A stretch of DNA of 20,713 nucleotides, from the NCBI GenBank assembly GCA_030590605.1, contig JAUUYB010000005.1, forward strand, positions 1 to 20,713, read 5' to 3'. Each line of letters begins with the position of its first letter. Within the stretch, counting starts at the first letter, position 1. The translations under genes and the position numbers were made by a program. Below, piece after piece: positions 6,673-13,600 of the stretch. The notes below the pieces were generated by a model that saw nothing but the letters and a program-made list of their open reading frames with translations, was not told where the DNA came from and searched no databases. Origin of the DNA: Candidatus Woesearchaeota archaeon (GTDB taxonomy: Archaea > Nanobdellota > Nanobdellia > Woesearchaeales > JAUUYB01).

Positions 6673-7710
6673 GTGAAGCAGATACAACAGTTCCTACAGG
6701 ACAAAGGATGCAACTGTGCGATCCTTTTCAAGACAGAATCTCCTAATCCTAATTTTTCTTATCTTTCAGGCTTCGATGGACTAGGGGTCCTATTCATCAG
6801 GCAGCGTGCTAGGCCATTACTTTTTGTGCCAGAGCCGGAATACAAGATCGCACAGAAGAGTGCTAAAGTAGAAGTAATCAATGCAGGCAGACAGCGCATC
6901 CTTTCTGTCATCAAAAAAAGATTCTCTTCTTCACTTATTACTGTTGCAATCGATAAGTCATCAGTAAGCCTTTTACAATACCCTGTTTTTAAGAAAGCAC
7001 TCGGATTCAAGAAAGCGGTGGACATCTCAGCATTCCTTGCCAAGCGGCGTGAGATCAAGGACGAGCTAGAGATCAGGCTCATCAGGAGATCATGCAAGAT
7101 AGCTGAAGAAATCCTGGCCAGGCTCATCAATCGACTACATACGTTCAAGACCGAATCAGAGGCCTGCGCGTTCCTCATCTCAGAATCTGCCAAGGAGGGA
7201 GTCAAGCCATCATTCGATCCGATCGTCGCCTCAGCCCCGAATTCAGGAAAATGGCATCACACACCAACAACTGCAAGGATACGTGAGGGATTCCTCATAA
7301 TCGATTTTGGAGTGTCGTATAAGGGATACAGTTCAGACATCACCCGAACCGTCTATAAAGGGACTCCAAAAGCCAAGGATCTGGAACGATATGCGTTGGT
7401 ATCTCAGGTGCAGAAAGAATGCATAAAGATGATAGTTCCGGGAGCGCGACTCATCGAATCTCAAAAATACGCGCAAAAAATCCTTGGAATCGCATTTTGT
7501 CATTCGCTCGGTCATGGGATAGGACGCGCAGTGCATGAAGGGCCTAATTTCATAAAATCTGCAATCATAGAAGAAGGGATGACACTTGCAATCGAACCAG
7601 GCATATATTTTCCAGGTAAGGATGGGATCCGTATAGAAGATGATATCATTATCACAAAGAATGGTCCAAAGATGCTTACAACTCCCTTAAAGAATCTTAT
7701 CAGAATCTGA
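6673..7710 (+). CDS. M24 family Xaa-Pro dipeptidase/aminopeptidase (prolidase-like)
   Basis: A 345-residue pita-bread-fold metallopeptidase that cleaves peptides at Xaa-Pro bonds. All five metal ligands are visible: D211 (I-I-D-F-G), D222 (S-S-D-I-T-R-T), H281 (G-H-G-I-G), E308 (A-I-E-P-G) and E322 (R-I-E-D-D). The 11-residue spacing of the aspartates and 14-residue spacing of the glutamates match, as I recall them, those of Pyrococcus prolidase. The N-terminal creatinase-like domain covers about residues 1-120. It starts with GTG; the TATA box 26 nt upstream makes this a leaderless GTG start, and no suitable ATG lies nearby. The C-terminal 11 nt overlap the end of the convergent M29 gene. 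Cytoplasmic. Whether it acts on dipeptides or longer peptides cannot be read from sequence. Confidence 0.95.
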   Translation: MKQIQQFLQDKGCNCAILFKTESPNPNFSYLSGFDGLGVLFIRQRARPLLFVPEPEYKIAQKSAKVEVINAGRQRILSVIKKRFSSSLITVAIDKSSVSLLQYPVFKKALGFKKAVDISAFLAKRREIKDELEIRLIRRSCKIAEEILARLINRLHTFKTESEACAFLISESAKEGVKPSFDPIVASAPNSGKWHHTPTTARIREGFLIIDFGVSYKGYSSDITRTVYKGTPKAKDLERYALVSQVQKECIKMIVPGARLIESQKYAQKILGIAFCHSLGHGIGRAVHEGPNFIKSAIIEEGMTLAIEPGIYFPGKDGIRIEDDIIITKNGPKMLTTPLKNLIRI

Positions 7711-8767
7711 ACTTGCCGTTCTCTTGGATGACTTTTCCATCGATTATGATCTTCCCGCCTTTACGGAGGTCTTTTATCATATCCCAATGGAGTGCGGATT
7801 CATTCTTTCCTCCGCCTTCCTTATATGCCATCCCGAGAGCGAAATGCACTGTCCCTCCGATCTTCTCATCGAAGAGGATCTGTTTCACGAAACGTTTGAT
7901 GCCATAGTTCGTGCCGATACCGAATTCACCGAGGAATCTTGATCCTTTGTCTGTATCTATCATCGTATGGAGGAACTTCTCGTTCTTCTCTGCAGTAGCT
8001 GAGACGACCTTACCTTTCCTGAATCCGAGCCTGATTCCGTCCACTTCCCTACCGCCTTTGATAGCCGGAAATGAGTATTCTATGTGACCTTCAACAGTCT
8101 TCTCGCATGGTGCGCAGAAGACCTCTCCATCAGGCATGTTACGATGGCCGTCACACTTGATGCCCTGCCTTCCCTTTATCGAGAACCGAAGGTCAGTGTT
8201 CTTGCCGATGATCTGGACCTTGTTCCCTTTGTCAAGGATACGCTTCAACTTATCCTGCTTCTTTGATTCCTTCTTCCAATCGATGTTCGTAGCGCCAAAA
8301 GCGAAATCTTCGAATTCCGAAAGAGACATCTCTGCATCCTGGGCGAGTGCGTGCGTCGGGAACTCACAGATAACCCAATTGTTCTTCTTCAGGATAATCT
8401 CAGAAAGAGGATGCAGCACCCTGCTCCTGATCGCGACTTTCTTAGGATCTATATTGGTAAATTCTTTGGTGTTATATTCAGTCCCGATGTTGATGACGCC
8501 GTCGAGGTTCTTCACTTCGAATTCCGCGATCTTCGGGAATCTTTTCAGCTGTTCTGGAGTGGCGTTCTTGTAGTATTCGTAAGCGAATCCTGGGAGAGTG
8601 ACGTTCACTATCGGAAATGCGCCTTTCTTCAGGACGAGTCTATAGGCCTCGAGACCGAGTTCTCTTGCTTCAGGTCCGAGATTTATTTTTATCTTGCTTC
8701 CCCTTTTGATATTGATTGAGTAATTGACGAGAATGTCAGCGAGTCTTTTTATGCGTGAATCAACCAT
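7700..8767 (-). CDS. M29 family aminopeptidase (thermophilic aminopeptidase type)
   Basis: A 355-residue M29 metallo-aminopeptidase (AmpS/PepS-like), which removes N-terminal residues from peptides in the cytoplasm. Features seen: the N-terminal P-E-A-R-E-L-G region, the N-M-P-D-G-E-V-F motif (first glutamate ligand), G-E-F-G-I-G-T-N (second glutamate), V-H-F-A-L-G (histidine) and A-L-H-W-D-M (histidine and aspartate). These match the five-ligand pattern known for the family. The length is somewhat below the roughly 370-410 usual for bacterial members. A TATA-like element 25 nt upstream supports the start. The end overlaps the M24 gene by 11 bp on the opposite strand. With the M16 and M24 genes it makes a compact group of three peptidases, plausibly for recycling peptides. 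Confidence 0.94.
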   Translation of the reverse strand: MVDSRIKRLADILVNYSINIKRGSKIKINLGPEARELGLEAYRLVLKKGAFPIVNVTLPGFAYEYYKNATPEQLKRFPKIAEFEVKNLDGVINIGTEYNTKEFTNIDPKKVAIRSRVLHPLSEIILKKNNWVICEFPTHALAQDAEMSLSEFEDFAFGATNIDWKKESKKQDKLKRILDKGNKVQIIGKNTDLRFSIKGRQGIKCDGHRNMPDGEVFCAPCEKTVEGHIEYSFPAIKGGREVDGIRLGFRKGKVVSATAEKNEKFLHTMIDTDKGSRFLGEFGIGTNYGIKRFVKQILFDEKIGGTVHFALGMAYKEGGGKNESALHWDMIKDLRKGGKIIIDGKVIQENGKFRF

Positions 8768-8787
8768 ACCTGAATATATTCTTCACG

Positions 8788-8797
8788 TATTTATATT
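8788..8797 (-). promoter_or_regulatory. TATA box of the M29 gene
   Basis: Minus-strand AATATAAATA is centred about 25 nt before the ATG at 8767, indicating a leaderless transcript. It sits just outside the left edge of the MITE-like element. Confidence 0.5.
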
Positions 8798-8800
8798 TTT

Positions 8801-8976
8801 TTCCTTCGGAGCTATTATGAAACCCTTCGGAAGCTACTATCTTCCTCGCTAGCTCTTACTTTCATCGAGAAGCCTGCGTTCCCGTAGGGAGCCACCCCTC
8901 GCGACGGCTGTGATGTGTTTAGCGTTGAAGCTCGGACTGACGATAGTAGCGAGGGTTTCATAATAGCTTCCTTCGG
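8801..8976. mobile_element. MITE-like element: terminal inverted repeats flanked by a 9-bp direct repeat
   Basis: AGCTATTATGAAACCCT at 8810-8826 has its exact reverse complement at 8952-8968. After a short mismatch, GCTACTATC at 8833-8841 pairs with GATAGTAGC at 8942-8950, giving arms of about 26 paired bases in total. The 9-mer TTCCTTCGG lies immediately outside both arms (8801-8809 and 8968-8976, sharing one base with the right arm), like a target-site duplication. The roughly 100-bp GC-rich core has a TCCC-GTA-GGGA hairpin and no credible ORF. It lies between the divergent M29 and ThiI-like genes, outside both TATA boxes. An alternative is a structured RNA or cruciform regulatory site. No transposase is in the window. 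Confidence 0.55.
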
Positions 8977-9024
8977 CATGGTAGAAAACAATTTTTTTCC
9001 ACATATTTCAAACAATCCCATAAC

Positions 9025-9032
9025 TTATTAAA
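9025..9032 (+). promoter_or_regulatory. TATA box of the ThiI-like/RNase P operon
   Basis: TTATTAAA is centred about 26 nt before the ATG at 9055, with no ribosome binding site before that ATG, so translation probably starts on a leaderless mRNA. Confidence 0.5.
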
Positions 9033-9054
9033 TCAATTGCACTTTTTCTGAGTC

Positions 9055-9888
9055 ATGACAACTGATACAGTCATCGTCAGATATTCAGAGTTAGGGCTCA
9101 AAGGCAAAAACCGAAATGAGTTCGAGAAGAAGCTAGTCTGGAACATCAAGGAATGCCTCAATCAGAACGAAATCGTACATGATCGGGTCAGGCGTATCAG
9201 AGGAAGGATATTCATAGACGGACCATCTAAATGTGACCAGCTCGAACAGGTATTTGGCATACAGAGTTTCTCTCCGGCAGTATCAACTAGACCGGATGTC
9301 GAACATATCAAGGAAGCAGTAGAAGGATTCCTTACAGGAGTGGATAAAGAGACATCATTTCGGATATCTGCTCATAGGGGGGATAAGACCGTGCCCTTCA
9401 CTTCTGAAGACCTGGAAAGAGGGATAGGTGCTTTTGTCGTCGATACTACTGGGGCAAAAGTATCTCTGAAGAAGTTCGATCTAGAGATCAGCATAGAGAT
9501 ATATGAAGGTAAGGCATATGTGTTCGCAAAAAGGAAGCCTGGACCGGGGGGACTGCCTGTGGGATCATCCGGGAAAGTCTGTCTGTTCTATGAGACTGAG
9601 AGGTCAATCGCCGCAGGCTGGCTCATGATGAAGAGGGGATGTGATATCTCGATAATCTGCAAAGAAAAAACAGAAGAGATGGAAAAACTCATCAGAATCG
9701 CTTATGGGATACACATCGATGTCATAGAAGGAGGGATTGAAAGATTCCTTGAAATGGACTGCGCGGCGGGGGTATCTGAACAAGGAATATCTAATCTGGA
9801 GAAATACCCTATAGATGCAGTCATACTCCGCCCTCTTGTAGGATATACAGAGGAAGAGATAAAGGATATCCTCAGCAAGGTATATTAA
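9055..9888 (+). CDS. ThiI-like THUMP protein with degenerate PP-loop domain
   Basis: A 277-residue homologue of ThiI, which normally adenylates U8 of tRNA to make 4-thiouridine. Visible are the N-terminal R-Y-S-E-L-G-L-K-G-K-N-R motif (9-20), a THUMP domain (about 60-160, tRNA binding), and the linker G-L-P-V-G-S-S-G-K-V (166-175) before the ATP domain. The catalytic PP-loop S-G-G-x-D-S should come next, but residues 179-184 read Y-E-T-E-R-S, although the following W-L-M-M-K-R-G-C is typical. The C-terminal G-E-S-L-G-Q-V-A-S-Q region is also altered (A-G-V-S-E-Q-G-I-S) before an intact L-R-P-L-V-G-Y. The protein is shorter than usual ThiI (about 390-480) and lacks a rhodanese domain. It is probably a pseudoenzyme that keeps tRNA binding. 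The frame is undamaged, which argues against a pseudogene. It is followed 22 nt later by RNase P p30. Confidence 0.85.
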   Translation: MTTDTVIVRYSELGLKGKNRNEFEKKLVWNIKECLNQNEIVHDRVRRIRGRIFIDGPSKCDQLEQVFGIQSFSPAVSTRPDVEHIKEAVEGFLTGVDKETSFRISAHRGDKTVPFTSEDLERGIGAFVVDTTGAKVSLKKFDLEISIEIYEGKAYVFAKRKPGPGGLPVGSSGKVCLFYETERSIAAGWLMMKRGCDISIICKEKTEEMEKLIRIAYGIHIDVIEGGIERFLEMDCAAGVSEQGISNLEKYPIDAVILRPLVGYTEEEIKDILSKVY

Positions 9889-9910
9889 TCAGAAATACAA
9901 GGAATTCACT

Positions 9911-10483
9911 ATGACCTCAGATATTGTCCGACCGGACGGGAACGAGAAAGAACTTTGCGAGATGGCAATACAGCTTGGATTTACCAAGATATGGTTCGCT
10001 TATCCGCTGACCAAGGCCAAAGGAATGTTTCTTCCAAAGACTAAGATACCTTCTGATATCATGGTCCTCGCTCGTACGACAAAAGAGCTTGAGAAGGCAA
10101 GAGATCAAAATGTAATCTACCAAGGATCAGATGATATAAGGAAAGCGATCGAGATCGGGCCTTCTATAATCTGTGACATCGAGACATCATCCAGAAAGGA
10201 TTTCATCCATCATCGTAATTCAGGATTAAACCAAGTGACTGCGAAAATCGCTCTCGAGAAAAAAGTGACGTTCGGCATCCCATTCTTAACTTTGCTTGAA
10301 TCTACATCCCGTCATATCATAATGGGCCGTCTGCAGCAGAACATCAGGTTTTTCAGAAAATATGGTCTTAAGACCAGGATATTCTCGTTTGCACGTGAGC
10401 CTTTCCAGATGAGATCACCTGCTGAACTCAAATCAATCATGACTGATCTTGGAATGCATGACTCAGGGAAGGCGTTAAAATAG
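9911..10483 (+). CDS. rnp3: RNase P protein component 3 (Rpp30/p30 homologue)
   Basis: A 190-residue protein component of RNase P, the ribonucleoprotein that removes 5' leaders from pre-tRNA. The hallmark is F-I-H-H-R-N-S-G-L-N-Q-V (about residues 98-109), followed by A-K-I-A and V-T-F-G-I-P-F with a leucine pair, as in the TIM-barrel-like Rpp30 family. In archaea it pairs with Pop5. It is slightly shorter than the roughly 210-240 typical of the family. It starts 22 nt after the ThiI-like stop with an AAGGA ribosome binding site, so it is the second gene of a two-gene operon in which both products should contact tRNA. No Pop5, Rpp21 or Rpp29 gene is in the window. Confidence 0.93.
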   Translation: MTSDIVRPDGNEKELCEMAIQLGFTKIWFAYPLTKAKGMFLPKTKIPSDIMVLARTTKELEKARDQNVIYQGSDDIRKAIEIGPSIICDIETSSRKDFIHHRNSGLNQVTAKIALEKKVTFGIPFLTLLESTSRHIIMGRLQQNIRFFRKYGLKTRIFSFAREPFQMRSPAELKSIMTDLGMHDSGKALK

Positions 10484-10564
10484 ATCCATTCCCAAATATG
10501 ATATTGAAAGGCGCTTGATACATAGACACCACCACAACTTTCTACAATCTGCACGCGACGAAAC

Positions 10565-10574
10565 TTATTTAAAC
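10565..10574 (+). promoter_or_regulatory. TATA box of the first giant surface-protein gene
   Basis: TTATTTAAAC lies about 52 nt before the ATG at 10621, giving a leader of about 25 nt that contains AAAGAGG at 10606-10612, 8 nt from the start codon. This gene is therefore leadered, unlike most promoter-proximal genes here. The rest of the 137-bp gap from 10484 shows no other clear signal. Confidence 0.5.
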
Positions 10575-10620
10575 AAAAACTTCCTGATTCTAGAGAGTAA
10601 ACTAAAAAGAGGACTCTTGA

Positions 10621-13600
10621 ATGAAACGGACTTGGATACAACAGACCATCCTTATATGGCTTGTCCTGAACCTCTGCTTCATGCCGCTCGCTATCGCAGT
10701 CGAAGATGATACGCCGATCTATGCGAGTTTCGGAGGAGAAATCCCTCCTGATCTTGGCGCATTCGGTAAAGTGACCCCGATCTATGGTCAGATGAGTCAT
10801 ATACCTTATACTGTTCCTGCTACAAGTCAGGCAGTCCCTGTCTCCGGACGGACTGATGGAGTCATGATATTCCTTTACATATCTTTCCTGTTCCTTGTAG
10901 CGCATTATCTCAGTTCTCGGAAAGACCTGCCAGTACACTGGCAATCATATGAAAAGGCAGCAGTGTTCACTTTTGCATTCGCGGTTATAGCTGTGATAGG
11001 ATCTGAAAGGGCTGTTGCTCAAACAGGGTGGGATCTAGTCCCTTTTGCACCTACGACTGTAACCTCGTTGCCTGATCATGCACCGACTGTTTGTGATCCT
11101 GCTGATACCTCTGGATGTGATGATGGATGTTGGCATGTAACCACGACTTCTTATCTCAGTCATTATGGGGATCTGGAGTTCAAATTATTGTTCAACCCGC
11201 CAGGTTCTCCGGCATGGCTTAGCCATCCTAATTGGAATGCTACTGTAACTATACCTAATCCAGGAAGCGGAAGCTCAATCAATGTCAATGAGATTATCAC
11301 TGAAATCCCAATCGATCATATCAATCTCCAGGATCCAGGGTCAGGGTATGAAACATCAATCCTTTGCATGTTACCAGGACAGTATGAAAGAGTGTTCCAG
11401 GGAGCATGGACTGAATCTGCGTTTGAAACCCCTCCTCTTTTCCAATGTTTTAACGATTCCCACTTTGTCGATTACTCAGAATCAGAACTATTCTGCGAAT
11501 CAAATGGGTGCGGTGACAAGTATAGTACGAGAGGAGTATTTGATCCTGCTGCCGGAATAGGGTGTTGCGGAGATGATGCATCAGATGATCCTGATGATTC
11601 TGTATTTTTCTGCACTAATCCTGATGCTCCTGATGACGGATGCCAGATGATAGGTACATATGTACATCTGCAATTTCCTGAAAATAGGGATTGGGATGAT
11701 ACTGGTGCCTCGGGCAATCTGTGTTGTGGAGATGATCTCATGGCAGACATCGGCCAGAGTGACTGCCTGGCAAAATCAGGCAATAAATGGTGCATTTCAA
11801 TAGATGGTCTGATAGATCCAACAAGATACAATACCACCAGCATCACGTCTTGGGGGGTATTTGAAAATCCAATCTCTTCGGATGCTCTCTGGTCTAGCAA
11901 CTCCCCTGCGACAGATAATATGGTCACTTTTTGTGATAAAGACAATTATCTGAATGCAACGGCTGATTCACCCGGTATCGATCAGGTCAGCGCAAACCTC
12001 TACCAGCTCAAGGCATGTACAGTAGAAGAAGGAAAGAACATTTCTTCAAATTTCCATGGGGATCTCACTCAAGCAATCAATCTTGATTCTATAGGTGTGG
12101 CCGGGCCATATGTTGTTGAAGATGGGCAATGGAAATGGATTGAACCGGTAAGTGCAAACGCTTATAAGATATTCTATGCCACTTGCGCCGGATATTCTCT
12201 TCTTTCAGATCAGGAAGAATTATTCTCCTGTACGAATAATCCTCTTAGGGATTATGAAATCACATTCGAGCTTCCAGGAGTCCCTACAGATGCAAGTCAA
12301 AAAAGTAATCCTTATACTCTAACCTTTAACGATCCTATCATCGAAAATATCCTGTGCCATCGTGTAGATGGCACATTGAACTCTTTCATGATCTCTGAAT
12401 GCTGCGGAGACGATGCCTGTAAGACTTGTGTCGCAGATAATAGGACAATAGCAGAGGAGGCATGCAATAACGAAGGATCAACTGACCACCAAAAAGTCAC
12501 AGGAAACTCTGTTGTGCAGCCTAAAAATAATGAGTATACGGCTCTTGCTGGTCGAAAGACTGCCCCACCAGAAGGGTGTGCCTGCGGGAAGTTCGAATTA
12601 GATTTGGAATCCCTTTCATGCAGGATAGATTATGAGAGCCTTTCAAAAACGGAAAGTCCAAGCTGTACAAACGAGGGGTCTGTTTCAGTGTGTTTCTGCA
12701 GCAATACAACTGATTCCTGTGATAGTGAGGTCTCAGTATTTTTCTGCGCAAATGAGAATGGGGAAGAATGGAAATGGTGGAGTGAACTTGAACTCTACAA
12801 TGAGTATCCTAAATCTGCTTTTGACATCCCTAATGACCAACTCCTCTTTGCTGGTTGCTCTGGGGGAACCCCAATACTTGACGAACTCGATTGGGGGGAT
12901 GCTGGAGATCATTATTACTGTACATCAGAGGAATCATGGGTCACTGATATCAATACAGATGAGGTGACCTGTTCTGCTGCTTCTCCATTGACAAATTGGA
13001 CAGGGACCCGGTGCTGTGGAGAACTAGGAGAATACCCAGAGTTCTATGCTGATATTACGAATGCATGCTGGAAGAGCGAAACAGTGGATGTCAATGATAC
13101 TGTTAAATTTAATCTCTACAATTCAGATATTGATTATACCGAGCTCATGGTAGTAGAAGACCAGATCCTTGGATGTGCAATAAATGAGACTGCTAACTCG
13201 AGCATCAAACCAGAGGATCTTGAACTAGGAGTGAATTCTGAAGTGTGGGAGAAGATACTTTATGATAAACGCCCAGGGGAAGGTTATGGTGGTGGATCGA
13301 ACCAACCGAACCTAGCCAATCGATCTGATTTCGATCTATGGGGAGAATTCAACTGGGGAACAGTCACGAATAATGATTGGATGCTTTTCCTCATGGACAA
13401 TAAAGATGGAGGTCAACTCGTGACTGATATGCCTTATTGTACAACTGTAAATCTTACTGGTGATATGTGGTACTGCGGATATAATGAGACTTGGCAGAAA
13501 CAAGATGATCCAAGCATAAATCTGTCTCATCTCAGCATCGCTGAATGGGACTATGGAGGAGAGATAGGGGGATGTTGTCAAGAAGGAGAATGTTGGAACG

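Noticed and set aside
8815..9021. 68-aa minus-strand ORF across the MITE-like element
   Set aside because: It spans both inverted-repeat arms, has repeat-like composition, no TATA box or ribosome binding site at the right place and no recognisable domain.
9055..9888. ThiI-like gene as a pseudogene or frameshift
   Set aside because: The frame is open, conserved blocks flank the altered PP-loop in register, and promoter and operon structure are intact, so divergence of function is more likely than decay.
10484..10620. C/D-box guide RNA in the gap before the first giant gene
   Set aside because: TGAT-like bases occur but no proper C box (RTGATGA) paired with a D box (CTGA) at guide-RNA spacing.
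10312..10944. 210-aa minus-strand ORF
   Set aside because: It overlaps the end of rnp3, the promoter of the first giant gene and its signal peptide region, all better supported on the plus strand.
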